A stretch of 64,000 nucleotides of DNA from Palsa-504 sp963818225 (GTDB lineage: Bacteria > Actinomycetota > Actinomycetes > Streptosporangiales > Streptosporangiaceae): positions 248,001 through 312,000 of the forward strand of contig CAWFRO010000005.1 of assembly GCA_963818225.1 (NCBI GenBank). Reading direction: 5' to 3'. Positions within the stretch are counted from its first letter, which is position 1. The number at the start of each line of letters is the position of its first letter. A model generated the notes under the pieces. That model did not search any database. It had not been told where the DNA came from and saw only the letters and a list, made by a program, of their open reading frames with translations. Below, piece after piece: positions 8,561 through 17,309 of the stretch. Made by a program: the position numbers and the translations under genes.

Positions 8561-9277
8561 TCAAAGACTGCCCGTGGGCACCGGCTGCGGTGCGGGCGGC
8601 CCAGTCGGGAGCAGGGACAGGTGGCCTGGGTCAGTGCCGCCGGTGTCGAGCCGGAACGGCGGGTACTCGTCACGCATCAGCGCGACGTAGGCAAGTACGC
8701 GGTAGCACCAGCGGTTCAGCCCCATGACCAGGTCGAAGAGCCGCTGCGGGTAGCGGCCGGATACCGCCAGGATGACCACGGCGATCACCGCGAGCAGGGT
8801 GATCAGGCCGACTCCGCCGGTGATCCGCCAGGCCGCGCTCCGGCCGAATTCCCAGCCCCCGGCGAAGATCGCCACGATCAGGTACTGCGGCAGCGCGAGC
8901 AGCCACCACTTGACCAGCACCAGGCCCCGGCTGAGCCGCGGTGGGTAATCCACGCTGAAGTCCGCCGGGTAGGAGGGGTCCGGCAGCAGGCTGAACGGCG
9001 GGTACTTATCGGTGCCGAAGGCGTTGATGCCGTAGAAGGCGACCCGCCAGGACCAGCGCATCACCCCGACGTTGAAATCGAAGAGCGCCCGCGGATAGCG
9101 GCCGGTGAACAAGATCGCGAACCCGGCAACGACAGTCAGCACGCACACCGCGCACCACAAGAAGAACAGCACCACGAAATGCGGGATTACCAGCAGCCAC
9201 TTGACCAGCCACAGCCACCGGCTCACAGCCGGGTCCAGCTGACCGTCGAGACGGGCGGGGTAAGGCTGAGCATCCAT
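8561..9277 (-). CDS. DUF4389 membrane protein
   Basis: About 238 aa. Two repeated halves each contain a membrane segment followed by FTGRYPRALFDFNVG or SGRYPQRLFDLVMG, then a Trp-rich (RWSWRV, RWCYRV) strand and a DKYPPF/DEYPPF motif. This internal duplication with P-R-x-L-F-D is the DUF4389 signature. At least three hydrophobic segments (LWLVKWLLVIPHFVVLFFLW, LTVVAGFAILF, ITLLAVIAVVILAV) predict an inner-membrane protein. Start ATG 9277 (MDAQPYPARLDG) matches family starts. Function is unknown. Confidence 0.85.
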   Translation of the reverse strand: MDAQPYPARLDGQLDPAVSRWLWLVKWLLVIPHFVVLFFLWCAVCVLTVVAGFAILFTGRYPRALFDFNVGVMRWSWRVAFYGINAFGTDKYPPFSLLPDPSYPADFSVDYPPRLSRGLVLVKWWLLALPQYLIVAIFAGGWEFGRSAAWRITGGVGLITLLAVIAVVILAVSGRYPQRLFDLVMGLNRWCYRVLAYVALMRDEYPPFRLDTGGTDPGHLSLLPTGPPAPQPVPTGSL

Positions 9278-9379
9278 GGTGAACCTCCGATGCCTGACCG
9301 CCTGAATGGCCCTCGGGCGGTCCTGCAGTGGCATGGGTAGCTGGCCACCGTCGGCGGCTGTATCCCTGACGCCTGCCCC

Positions 9380-9432
9380 GAATCTATACTGGAACCATTA
9401 AACTAGCAATGTATTTCTGGTAATTTCAACCT
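9380..9432. promoter_or_regulatory. AT-rich island in divergent intergenic region
   Basis: The gap between the DUF4389 operon (leftward) and the methyltransferase (rightward) holds an AT-rich stretch, TCTATACTGGAACCATTAAAC and what follows to about 9432, which stands out in this GC-rich sequence. It probably contains promoter elements for one or both genes; no exact -35/-10 pair is convincing. Confidence 0.3.
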
Positions 9433-9602
9433 GCTGTTGCTGGCCGGGCGGCCAGCTGCGGCGACGCGACGCCGCATGTCCCGGGCGCGTCCTGGCCTGC
9501 CAGCCAGCCACGACCGGAGCCGGCCGCCGTTCCCGTGTAGCAGCAGCCAGAGGCGTCTCGGGCCATGCCGTACGGGCCGGCCGGACGGCTCGCGGGTGTG
9601 TA

Positions 9603-10418
9603 ATGGCGGGCATGGCAGACCGCGTGAGGGCAGAGCTCGGGGCCGTCCAGCAGACGCTGTTCATCCCGCTGGCGGCCCGGGCCCGGGAGACGCGCCGGAG
9701 ACGGCCGGTGCTCCGCGACCCAAAGGCGGCCGAGATCATGGCCTCCGTCGACTTCGACACGAAGAAGTACGGCCGCGACTGGGGCGGCCCCGTCACTGTC
9801 CTGCGCACCGTGATTTTCGATTGCTGGGTCAGCGACTTCCTCACCGGCCATCCGGGCGGGACAGTCGTGGAGCTCGGGACGGGCCTTAATACCAGGTTTG
9901 AGAGGGTCGGTACCGATCAGGCCCACTGGATCGACCTGGACCTGCCGGACACGATCGAGCTGCGCCGCAGGTTCTTCGCCGATTCCGGCCGCCGCCGGAT
10001 GGTGGCTGCCTCGGTGCTGGACCGGGACTGGATGGCTGCCGTCCGCGATGGCCCGGGGCCGTATTTCTTCGCGGCCGAAGGCGTGTTTGCCTACCTGGAC
10101 CAGGCTCCGCAGGTCATCGCCGGCATCGCCAGGACGTTCCCCGGCGCGCTGATCGCTTTCGACACCTACAGCCAGCGGATGCTCGAGCAGCAGCACAAGC
10201 TGGCGGCCAGGAAGAACATGGATGCGCACTGGGCATGGTCGTGCGATGACCCGCGCACGCTGGAATCCCTTGGCCTGGAAGTTGTGCAGGAGGCCGCCGT
10301 CACGCGGCCGCCCCCCGGACCGCGCAGCCGGCTGCCGCGCCGGTACCGGTACGGGCTCCCGCTGGCCCGGAGGATCGCAGGTGACCTGGCGACCGTCACG
10401 CTCTTCCGGGCCAGGTGA
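9603..10418 (+). CDS. class I SAM methyltransferase, leucine carboxyl methyltransferase/TcmP family
   Basis: 271 aa. The order of motifs fits the LCM (PPM1/TcmP) family: an N-terminal helix region ending with ETRRRRPVLRDPKAAEIM, SAM motif VVELGTGLNTRFERV, WIDLDLPDTIELRR (acidic ribose-binding residue), and the FFAAEGVFAYLDQ loop. Bacterial members O-methylate small molecules, often polyketides, but no biosynthetic genes lie nearby, so the substrate is open. Start ATG 9603, with ATG 9612 (MADRVR) as alternative. Confidence 0.85.
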   Translation: MAGMADRVRAELGAVQQTLFIPLAARARETRRRRPVLRDPKAAEIMASVDFDTKKYGRDWGGPVTVLRTVIFDCWVSDFLTGHPGGTVVELGTGLNTRFERVGTDQAHWIDLDLPDTIELRRRFFADSGRRRMVAASVLDRDWMAAVRDGPGPYFFAAEGVFAYLDQAPQVIAGIARTFPGALIAFDTYSQRMLEQQHKLAARKNMDAHWAWSCDDPRTLESLGLEVVQEAAVTRPPPGPRSRLPRRYRYGLPLARRIAGDLATVTLFRAR

Positions 10419-10541
10419 CGAGCTACCGATCTCACGTCCTACAGATTCGGGGGCGCTGAGCGCCGTGTGGGCCCGGGCCGGTCGCTTCTCCGCTTCGGCG
10501 CTTCGGCGCCCGCTGGCAGCGGGTTCTGCGATCATGAACCA

Positions 10542-11555
10542 ATGCCATCACGACGCATGGAGTGGGCAGTGGCCGGCGCGCTGTCCGCCTGGGCGGCGGC
10601 CCGGCTGGCGGGCGCTGATCGTCTCCGGTTCGCCGAAGCGTGGGCCGTACCGTTGCTGTCGTTCACCCCGCAGGTAACCGCGGCCGCGTGGGCCAGCGCG
10701 CTGCTGATGAGCGGCGCGGGCCCGGCGGCCGGGACCGCGGTGGCCGCGGCGGCCCTGACCGCCGCGGTGGGCCCTCGCGCGGTACCGCACCGGCAGCCGC
10801 CCGCAGCAGGGCCCGTGCTGCGGGTCCTGACGGCGAATCTGCTGGCCGGCCGGGCCGAGGCCGAGGCGGTTGTCGAGCTGGTATGCCGTCAGCACGCGGA
10901 CGTGCTGCTCGTGCAGGAACTCACCGACGAGGCGGCGGCCAGGCTCCGGCGGGCCGGGCTGGGCGATCTGCTCCCGCACTGCGTGACGCAGCCGGTGCCG
11001 AACGGCGCGCGAGGAAGTATCTATGCTCGCTACCCGCTGCGCGGCGAGCAGTCGGCTGAGCCGGTGTCCGCAGCCCGGTGCACCGCCCGGCTTGACCTCC
11101 CGTCCGGGCAGTCCGTGGAAGTGGCCTGCATTCACGCGGCGCCGCCGAGGCCTCCCTGGTCCCCGGGCGCCACGGCCCGGTGGCGCGGTCAGCTGTCCGC
11201 GCTGCCTGCGCCCGGTGACGGTCCGCGCATTCTCGCCGGAGACTTCAACGCCACCCTCGATCACGCGCAGTTTCGCCGGCTCCTGCGTCGGGGCTACGTG
11301 GATGCCGCCAGCCAGGCCGGCCACGGGCTGGCCCTGACCTGGGGACCGCGACCCGACCGGCGCCTGGCCCTGCTCGCCATCGATCACGTCCTCATCGACC
11401 CGCGCAGCGCGGTAGTAACCACATCGGCGCACCGGGTGACCGGCAGCGATCACCGCGCGCTCTTTGCCGAGCTCCGGCTCCCCGCCCCGCAGCCGGGAGG
11501 ACCTGGCCTCGCCGGCCACAGCAGCGATCCCCGCGAAGGTGACGCGGCGGAGTAG
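10542..11555 (+). CDS. endonuclease/exonuclease/phosphatase family membrane protein
   Basis: About 337 aa. A hydrophobic N-terminal part (two or three segments between residues 5 and 75) is followed by an EEP domain: VLRVLTANLLAGRAEAE, LLVQELTDEAA, IHAAPPRPP, ILAGDFNAT near residue 228, and the C-terminal IDHVLIDPR...TGSDHRALFAEL with the catalytic Asp-His. Such proteins are metal-dependent phosphodiesterases whose domain often faces outside. Start ATG 10542 was chosen because the upstream extension is not EEP-like. Confidence 0.85.
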   Translation: MPSRRMEWAVAGALSAWAAARLAGADRLRFAEAWAVPLLSFTPQVTAAAWASALLMSGAGPAAGTAVAAAALTAAVGPRAVPHRQPPAAGPVLRVLTANLLAGRAEAEAVVELVCRQHADVLLVQELTDEAAARLRRAGLGDLLPHCVTQPVPNGARGSIYARYPLRGEQSAEPVSAARCTARLDLPSGQSVEVACIHAAPPRPPWSPGATARWRGQLSALPAPGDGPRILAGDFNATLDHAQFRRLLRRGYVDAASQAGHGLALTWGPRPDRRLALLAIDHVLIDPRSAVVTTSAHRVTGSDHRALFAELRLPAPQPGGPGLAGHSSDPREGDAAE

Positions 11556-11625
11556 GCCGGCCGGGAAGGCGAACGGCCGGCGTGAGGTTGATGCAGAAAC
11601 CACCCGCCAGCCAGAAGGGAATCAT

Positions 11626-11931
11626 ATGAAGGCCGCTATCGACGGCACCGTCGTTGCCGATGCCCCGGACTCCGACCTGATCCTCATCGAGGGCAACTAC
11701 TACTTCCCGCCCTCCTCGCTTCGCGCCGACGCGTTCAGCGACAGCCCGACGCCGTACACGTGCCCGTGGAAGGGCGTCGCCCAGTACCACGACATCTCGG
11801 TGGCCGGCTCGGCCCACCACGACGCGGCGTGGAGCTACCCCGACCCGTACCCGGCGTCCTTCGCCCGGGTCGGCAAGGATTACTCCGGCTACGTCGCCTT
11901 CGACAAGCGTCAGGTCACGGTGGCCGAATAA
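11626..11931 (+). CDS. DUF427 domain protein
   Basis: 101 aa. The sequence MKAAIDGTVVADAPDSD...IEGNYYFPPSSL...YTCPWKGVAQYHDI...DAAWSYPDPYPA...KDYSGYVAFDKRQVTV contains all DUF427 marks, notably the CPWKG and W-x-Y-P-x-P motifs, and is the usual single-domain length. The role of the family is not settled. AGAAGGGA precedes ATG 11626. Its last 17 bases overlap the end of the convergent cupin gene. Confidence 0.9.
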   Translation: MKAAIDGTVVADAPDSDLILIEGNYYFPPSSLRADAFSDSPTPYTCPWKGVAQYHDISVAGSAHHDAAWSYPDPYPASFARVGKDYSGYVAFDKRQVTVAE

Positions 11932-12412
11932 GCCCGTGCTGAGGCTGAGCGTGCGTCCGCTCACGGTGACATGGTCTACCCCGGAAGTACCGGGGCGGGC
12001 GGATCGGCCCGTCGCGGGCACCCCCTGCGGGCCAGGCGCCGGGGACCTCGTACGCCTCGCCCGCGCCCGGCCACGGCGGCATGGTCACGCCGACCGCGGC
12101 CAGCGGGCCGGCGCTGTCCGCCCGGAACTGGAAATGCGTGCCCGCCGGAATGGAGACGCAGGTGCCGGTGCGCAGGTCCACCGTCTCCTCCCGCCCGGCC
12201 TGCCGCCGCCACATCTGCCCGTGCCCGTGCAGGACGTACCAGATCTCCTCGACGAGCCGGTGGGCCACGGGCCGGGAGACCTGGCCCGCGCCCAGCTCGA
12301 AGTGCGCCATCGAGCCGCGGCCGAGCCGGAGCAGGACCCGCACATCGGAGCCGTCGGGCGCGACGACATCTGGCGGGCCCGGCAGTTGCATGGTCTGGAA
12401 CGGCTGGTCCAT
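11915..12412 (-). CDS. cupin domain protein
   Basis: 165 aa with a small beta-barrel: GSMAHFELGAGQVSRPVAHRLVEEIWYVLHGHGQMW carries the first cupin motif with two possible metal His and Glu (H...EEIW), and VSIPAGTHFQF is the second motif. The C-terminal 35 residues are Pro/Arg-rich and not part of the fold. Likely a metal-binding sensor or isomerase; no specific function. It is read towards DUF427 and overlaps its 3' end. Confidence 0.75.
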   Translation of the reverse strand: MDQPFQTMQLPGPPDVVAPDGSDVRVLLRLGRGSMAHFELGAGQVSRPVAHRLVEEIWYVLHGHGQMWRRQAGREETVDLRTGTCVSIPAGTHFQFRADSAGPLAAVGVTMPPWPGAGEAYEVPGAWPAGGARDGPIRPPRYFRGRPCHRERTHAQPQHGLIRPP

Positions 12413-12450
12413 GCGGCTGGAGCCTATCGAAACGCAGGTGGTTCAGGCCG

Positions 12451-12978
12451 TCACAGGTCCACCGGCCGCAGGCTGGCGGCGTACCGCCGGGCCAGGTTGC
12501 GGTAGACCGCGCCGTTCCCCTCTACCCGCTGCTTCGCCGCGCCGGTGACCTCCCCGGTGATCCGCGCCGGGACTCCCATGACGAGCATGCCGTCAGGAAT
12601 GACCATCCGAGGCGGCACCGTGGCGCCCGCCGCGACCAGCGCCCGGCGGCCGACGATCACGCCGTCGAGCACGATGGCCCCGTTGCCCACCAGCGCTTCT
12701 TCCCCGATGACCGCGCCATGGACCATGCACAGATGACCGATGGTGGCCCCCGCCCCCACCTCCATAAACGGGTCCCCGTCGCCGTGCATGATCGTCCCGT
12801 CCTGGACGTTCGCGCCCCGCCGGATCACGATGGGCCCGTTATCGGCCCGCAGCACGGCCCCGTACCAGACCGATGCCTCGGCTTCCACCCGCACGTCCCC
12901 GATCAAAGTGGCCGTCGGCGCGATCCACGCGTCCGGGCTGATCTGCGGGCGGCGGCCTTCGAACTCGAACAATGGCAT
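12451..12978 (-). CDS. gamma-carbonic anhydrase-like hexapeptide-repeat protein
   Basis: About 175 aa forming a left-handed beta-helix (IAPTATLIGDVRVEAEASVWYGAVLRADNGPIVIRRGANVQDGTIMHG...). The three zinc-ligand His expected in gamma-carbonic anhydrases are present: one in IMHGDGDP and two in IGHLCMVHG. VMGVPARI and an Arg-rich helix end the protein. The retained ligands make a real carbonic anhydrase or metal hydrolase possible, though many homologues are inactive or unassigned. Start ATG 12978 (MPLFEF) fits the family. Confidence 0.85.
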   Translation of the reverse strand: MPLFEFEGRRPQISPDAWIAPTATLIGDVRVEAEASVWYGAVLRADNGPIVIRRGANVQDGTIMHGDGDPFMEVGAGATIGHLCMVHGAVIGEEALVGNGAIVLDGVIVGRRALVAAGATVPPRMVIPDGMLVMGVPARITGEVTGAAKQRVEGNGAVYRNLARRYAASLRPVDL

Positions 12979-13091
12979 TCGCCCATCATGCACCATGCGG
13001 GACGAGAGGGGCTAGCGGGGAAAAAGGGGCTATGAGCCCTGGGCCGGCCAGGGGCAACGCCGGTCAGGATCAGGACCGCTCAGGGCCACCA

Positions 13092-13625
13092 TCAGGGCCG
13101 GCCGCGGCCGAAATCGCGATGGTGGGCGGAGGCGTCACGAGATCCCGTAAACGGGTGAGCCGTCCGCTGCCGGGGCAAGAATACCGGGCGCCAGCCGGGC
13201 CGGAACGAGCGAGGCGACCGCCACGGCTCCCCGGCGACGGGACGTAGCGTCGGGCCAGGGTGAGAGTTGACCGGGGAAGCAGGCGGTGACGCCTGAGTGG
13301 GCTCGGGGGCGGCCCCAGTCACCGGCTGGTCCTCGGCTTCCGGCACTACACGGGCGGGGCTGGCCGACGGCGAGGGCGCGGCCGCAGGCAAGGACACGGC
13401 GGGCGGCGAGGGCGCGGCCGTACTCTGGGCCCCGACCGCGGACGCGGCGGGCGGGGCGACGGCGAGCTGGTGGCTGCCTCCCGCGGTGACCGTGAGCGTG
13501 ACGCCAGCCCCGGTGATGGCCAGCACCCCGGCCGCCGTGGCCACGGCCGACCGGAAGCTCAGCTCCTCCATCCGGGCGTAGACCGCGCGCTTGAGTCCGG
13601 CGGCCCAGCCGGTCCCCTCATTCAC
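13092..13625 (-). CDS. membrane-anchored Pro/Ala/Ser-rich hypothetical protein
   Basis: From GTG 13625 the protein reads a short cytosolic part (RAVYARMEELSFRS), one membrane helix (AVATAAGVLAITGAGVTLTVTAG), then a long Pro/Ala/Ser-rich tail (PPAASAVG, PSPPAVSLPAAAPSPSASP) and a basic C-terminus. This is the plan of a single-pass or signal-anchored surface protein with a disordered outer part. No family recognised. It lies 22 bases after xylB on the same strand. Confidence 0.5.
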   Translation of the reverse strand: MNEGTGWAAGLKRAVYARMEELSFRSAVATAAGVLAITGAGVTLTVTAGGSHQLAVAPPAASAVGAQSTAAPSPPAVSLPAAAPSPSASPARVVPEAEDQPVTGAAPEPTQASPPASPVNSHPGPTLRPVAGEPWRSPRSFRPGWRPVFLPRQRTAHPFTGSRDASAHHRDFGRGRP

Positions 13626-13647
13626 GACAAAGCACGATACATGGGTA

Positions 13648-15159
13648 TCAGTGGTTCTGCTGGGATGCGGCTGACCGGAACCGGCGGTAATTCTCTTCGG
13701 CCAGGTGACTCGCGGCCGGCCCGACCACTTCCCTGCAGCGGGCCGAACGGGCCGTGGCGCTCGCGGCCGGGACAACCCCGGCCGCGGCCGCGGCGATCAG
13801 CGCGGCACCCTGGACGGTCAGTGACCCGTTCCCGGCCGGGTACAGCGGCACGGCCAGGGCGTCGGCCAGCAGCTGGCGCCAGGCCGGGTGGCGGCTGCCG
13901 CCGCCGGCGAGCTGGAGACCGGCCGGGCCCGGCGCGCAATAGGCGCGCAGGTCCTCCAGTTTGCCGCGGAGCAGGAATGCGACCCCCTCGAGAGCAGCGC
14001 GCAGCAGGTCGTCTCGCTGGTGGGCCAGGGTCAGGCCGGCCCAGGCGCCCCCGGAGCCGCGATGCGCCCAGCGCTCGCCGGCCAGGTAGGGCAGGAAGAC
14101 AGGAGTATCCCCGCGCCAGGGACGCGCGGCGGTGCGGTAGAGCTCCTCCCAGCTCGCACCGAGCGTCCGGCACACCCAGTCAAGCGTCACGCCGACATTC
14201 TGAGCCGCGGCCAGCCGGTACGTGCCCCCGTCAACCGAGCAGAACAGGTTGGTAACCCGGGCACGGTCACCAGCCAGATCCGGATTATCCGGAAGTGGAA
14301 TATCCGATCCGGAGGTGGCGGGGGCGTGAGCGGGGGTGGGGGTCGGAGCGATCAGCTGGCCGCCGGTGCCGAGCGTCAGGAGGGCGCGCCCGGCCGGGAG
14401 GCGGGCGGCGAACAGGGAGGCGGCGGTGTCGGCGGCGCCGGTCGCGACCGGGAGGCCGGGGCGCAGGCCGAGCTGCTCGGCGGCAGCGGGCAGCAGTGAT
14501 CCGGCGATCTCGGCGGGCGGGCGGATGGACGGCAGCAGGTCGGTACGCAGCCCGAGCGCGGCGGCGACGTCGGTGGCCCACTCGCCGCGGCCCAGGTCGA
14601 ACAGCAGGGTGCCCGAGGCGTCGGTCGGGTCGGTGACGGCCTGGGCCCCGCCACCGGTCCGGCCCTCAACACCGGTCAAGTGGTGCCGCAGCCAGTCCTT
14701 GGGCTGAAGCGCCCAGCGGGCCTGCCGGTACGTATCGGGCTCGTGCCGGGACAGCCAGGCCAGGATCGGGCCGGCCATGCCGGGCGACGGGGCGTTGCCC
14801 AGCTGGGCGCGCAGGTTGCTGGCCAGCCGCTGGTAATCCGCGGCCTCGGCTTCGGCCCGGCGGTCGAGCCAGGTGATGGCGGGGCGGAGAGCCACAGCTC
14901 GTTCGGTGCAAAGAATGACACCGTGCATCTGGCCGGCGACCGCCAGGCCCGTGACCTCGGCCGGCGCGGGACCTGCTGCCGCCCGGACCGCGGCGCAGGC
15001 GGCCTGCCACCAGTGCTCCGGGTCGGTCTCGGCCCAGCCCGGCCGGGGCACGCTGACCTGGTAGCTGGCGCTGCCCCGGCCCAGAACGGTGCCGTCGGCG
15101 GCGCACAGCAGCGCCTTGACCTGGCTGGTGCCCAGGTCGAGGCCGAGCACGGCGGGCAT
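13648..15159 (-). CDS. xylB: xylulokinase (FGGY carbohydrate kinase)
   Basis: 503 aa, the usual FGGY length. MPAVLGLDLGTSQVKALL is the first phosphate loop, VAGQMHGVIL is the xylulokinase GQMHG motif, ITWLDRRA follows, GAADTAA carries the catalytic Asp near residue 243, and LQLAGGGSRHPAWRQLLAD is the second FGGY ATP-site signature. It phosphorylates D-xylulose in the cytosol. It is read in the same direction as rskA, 16 bases downstream, so it may be cotranscribed with sigK-rskA. Its product is the substrate of the phosphoketolase at 29.5 kb. Confidence 0.88.
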   Translation of the reverse strand: MPAVLGLDLGTSQVKALLCAADGTVLGRGSASYQVSVPRPGWAETDPEHWWQAACAAVRAAAGPAPAEVTGLAVAGQMHGVILCTERAVALRPAITWLDRRAEAEAADYQRLASNLRAQLGNAPSPGMAGPILAWLSRHEPDTYRQARWALQPKDWLRHHLTGVEGRTGGGAQAVTDPTDASGTLLFDLGRGEWATDVAAALGLRTDLLPSIRPPAEIAGSLLPAAAEQLGLRPGLPVATGAADTAASLFAARLPAGRALLTLGTGGQLIAPTPTPAHAPATSGSDIPLPDNPDLAGDRARVTNLFCSVDGGTYRLAAAQNVGVTLDWVCRTLGASWEELYRTAARPWRGDTPVFLPYLAGERWAHRGSGGAWAGLTLAHQRDDLLRAALEGVAFLLRGKLEDLRAYCAPGPAGLQLAGGGSRHPAWRQLLADALAVPLYPAGNGSLTVQGAALIAAAAAGVVPAASATARSARCREVVGPAASHLAEENYRRFRSAASQQNH

Positions 15160-15175
15160 CGGCGGCCTCCGGTCG

Positions 15176-15988
15176 CTAGAGCGTGACGTCGAGCATCATC
15201 GGGGCGGTGGGCCGCGCGGTGCCGCCGGCGGGTTCAGCGGTGAGAGCGAGATGATCTCCCTGGCGCAGGCCGGAGGCGATGACCGGGCCGGCCATGCCGT
15301 GGCCGCCGGCGGGCAGCATGGCGACCGGCCGGGACCCGGCCGGGCCGATCAGCCATAGCTCGTAGCCGCGGGAGCCGGGCAGCGCGGGCAGGCCCCGGGC
15401 GGTGAACACCAGCGCGTCCCGGGAACGGGACATGACGATGGCGGCGGTCCCGCCCCCGGTGACCTGGCCGTTCATCATGACCGCATCCTGGGCGGTCAGC
15501 ACCACGACGATCTGCTGGCTGCTGGCCTGGGCCTGACCGAGCTGCTGGCGCATGCTGCCGTTCGACACGCCGAACACGGCGGCGGCGGCGAGCACGGCCA
15601 CGGCGGCCACCGAGCCCGCGCCCAGCGCCAGGCGGCCGGGCCAGGCCAGCGAGCGGACCCACCTCGTGGCCCGGCCGTGTGCGCGGCTGGTGCCCGGCCG
15701 CCCCTCAGCCTCATCGGCGGGCGGCTGCTGCCTGGTCGCGGCGGCGGCCGCCATGACCCGCTCCTTCAGCCCCGCGGGCATCGGCTCGGCGGCAGCGGTG
15801 CCGAGCAGGGCGGTGGCCTCGCGCAGGCTGGCGATCTCCTGCGCGCACTCCGCGCACCCGGCCAGGTGCCGCTCGAACCGTTCCCGGTCCGGCCCGGAGA
15901 TCGCGTCCATCGCGTATGCCCCAGCCAGGGTGTGCGTGTCCCTGAGGCCGGCTCTGGTCAGCTTGTTCTTCACTGGGTTGTTCTTCAC
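15176..15988 (-). CDS. rskA: anti-sigma-K factor RskA
   Basis: 270 aa. The cytosolic N-terminal domain has H41-x3-C45-x2-C48 (HLAGCAEC), the zinc anti-sigma motif, then a single membrane helix around residues 117-137 (LGAGSVAAVAVLAAAAVFG) and an outer RskA-type domain (LGQAQASSQQIVVVLTAQDAVMM, YELWLIGP). It should hold SigK at the membrane until regulated proteolysis. Its ATG overlaps the sigK stop by four bases, indicating coupled translation. Function inferred from family and gene order. Confidence 0.92.
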   Translation of the reverse strand: MKNNPVKNKLTRAGLRDTHTLAGAYAMDAISGPDRERFERHLAGCAECAQEIASLREATALLGTAAAEPMPAGLKERVMAAAAATRQQPPADEAEGRPGTSRAHGRATRWVRSLAWPGRLALGAGSVAAVAVLAAAAVFGVSNGSMRQQLGQAQASSQQIVVVLTAQDAVMMNGQVTGGGTAAIVMSRSRDALVFTARGLPALPGSRGYELWLIGPAGSRPVAMLPAGGHGMAGPVIASGLRQGDHLALTAEPAGGTARPTAPMMLDVTL

Positions 15989-16629
15989 TGGGCCACCCCC
16001 AGGCAGTCGCGCAGCCGGATCAGCGCGTCGCGCATCCTGGTCTTCACCGTTCCGGTCGGCACCCCGAGCAGGCTGGCCACCTGGCCGTAGGTGTAGCCGC
16101 GGTAGTAGGCCAGGGTGACCGTCTCGCGCTGCAGCTCGGTGAGCGAACCCAGGCAGCGCCGCACGCGCTCGCGTTCCAGGCTGGACTCGACGGCCTCGGT
16201 CACCATGTCGTAGGGGATGTCGGCGGCCGCGGTACGCCGGGCGCGTTCGGCATCCTTCTGCACGGACCTGACCCGGTCCACGGCCCGGCCGTGGGCCAGC
16301 GTCATCACCCAGGATGTCGCACTCCCCCGCTCAGCGTCGAACTTGGCCGCGGTCCGCCACACCTCCAGCATGACTTCCTGAGTGACCTCCTCGGACTGGG
16401 CCGGATCGCGGATGACCCGCTTGACGACGCCGTAGACCGACGGGCCGAGCTGCTCGAAGACGGCGTCGAAGGCCGCGGCGTCGCCGCGGGCCACCATCGT
16501 GAGCTGGGCAGCCAGATCGCTGCCAGGGCTGGCGCCGCCCGGGCTGGCGCGGCCGGGGGTGGCGCCGTCCGGGGTGGCCGCGGCGCGCCGGGCGCGGTTC
16601 CTGGGGTCGGTGCCGCCGGTAGCCGTCAC
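15985..16629 (-). CDS. sigK: ECF RNA polymerase sigma factor SigK
   Basis: 214 aa. After a 40-residue Ala/Gly/Pro leader come region 2 (FDAVFEQLGPSVYGVVKRVIRDPAQSEEVTQEVMLEVWRTAAKFD, with the RGSATSWVMTLAHGRAVDRVR segment for -10 binding) and region 4 (RRCLGSLTELQRETVTLAYYRGYTYGQVASLLGVPTGTVKTRMRDAL). The ECF region-2 sequence and the adjacent RskA identify SigK. Start GTG 16629 lies only six bases after a CGAATA hexamer and has no Shine-Dalgarno, so the message may be leaderless and the gene autoregulated. Confidence 0.92.
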   Translation of the reverse strand: MTATGGTDPRNRARRAAATPDGATPGRASPGGASPGSDLAAQLTMVARGDAAAFDAVFEQLGPSVYGVVKRVIRDPAQSEEVTQEVMLEVWRTAAKFDAERGSATSWVMTLAHGRAVDRVRSVQKDAERARRTAAADIPYDMVTEAVESSLERERVRRCLGSLTELQRETVTLAYYRGYTYGQVASLLGVPTGTVKTRMRDALIRLRDCLGVAQ

Positions 16630-16635
16630 GATTGA

Positions 16636-16664
16636 TATTCGTAGCAGCGGCGGCCGGGGTTTGC
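16636..16664 (-). promoter_or_regulatory. putative SigK-type promoter of sigK-rskA
   Basis: On the minus strand GCAAAC (16664-16659), 17 bases, then CGAATA (16641-16636) and six bases to the sigK GTG. CGAATA is the -10 known for mycobacterial SigK promoters. The same elements with identical spacing precede the molybdopterin oxidoreductase at 20.3 kb. Confidence 0.65.
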
Positions 16665-16673
16665 TGCCACGGG

Positions 16674-17309
16674 TTACCTGCCCGGCGCGGGCAGGGCGCC
16701 CGTCTCGATCGCCCTGGTCACCGCGGCGGTGCGGCCGGAGACGCCGAGCTTGGCGCTGGCCCGCAGCAGGTGCGTCTTCACGGTGGCCTCGCTGAGATAC
16801 AGCTCGCGCCCGATTTCCGCGTTGGTCAGCCCGCGCGCGACCAGGGCCAGGACCTGGGTTTCCCGGGCCGAGAGCCGCTCTGTCCGGGACCCGGGCTCGC
16901 CGCGGATGCGGCCCAGCAGGCGTCCGGCCACGGTGGGCGCGAGCACGGTCTCGCCCCGGGCCGCGGCCCGCACGCGGTCGGCGAGCACGGCCCGCGGCGT
17001 GTCCTTCAGCAGGTAGCCCGCCGCCCCGGCCTCCACCGCGCGCAGGATGTCGGCGTCGGAGTCGTACGTGGTCAGCACCACGACAGTGGTCCCGGCCAGG
17101 CGCCGGGTGGCCTCCACCCCGTCGCCGCCCGGCATACGCAGGTCCATGAGAACCACGTCCGGCCGCAGGCGCTCGGCCAGGACCACCGCCTCGGGACCCG
17201 ATGCCGCCTCGCCGACCACCTCGATGTCCGGCTCGGCGGTCAGCATGCCGCGCAGGCCCTCGCGGACCACGGGATGGTCATCAGCCAGTACGACCCGGAT
17301 GACGGTCAT
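16674..17309 (-). CDS. NarL/FixJ-type response regulator
   Basis: 211 aa. The receiver has the acidic pair in VVLADDHPVVREGL, the phospho-acceptor in VVLMDLRMPGGDG, the switch Thr in VVVLTTYDSD and the Lys in YLLKDTP. A LuxR HTH follows: RLSARETQVLALVARGLTNAEIGRELYLSEATVKTHLLRASAKLGVSGRTAAV. The ATG at 17309 overlaps the kinase stop by four bases. It should be phosphorylated by that kinase and probably controls the ABC genes upstream in the operon. Confidence 0.93.
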   Translation of the reverse strand: MTVIRVVLADDHPVVREGLRGMLTAEPDIEVVGEAASGPEAVVLAERLRPDVVLMDLRMPGGDGVEATRRLAGTTVVVLTTYDSDADILRAVEAGAAGYLLKDTPRAVLADRVRAAARGETVLAPTVAGRLLGRIRGEPGSRTERLSARETQVLALVARGLTNAEIGRELYLSEATVKTHLLRASAKLGVSGRTAAVTRAIETGALPAPGR

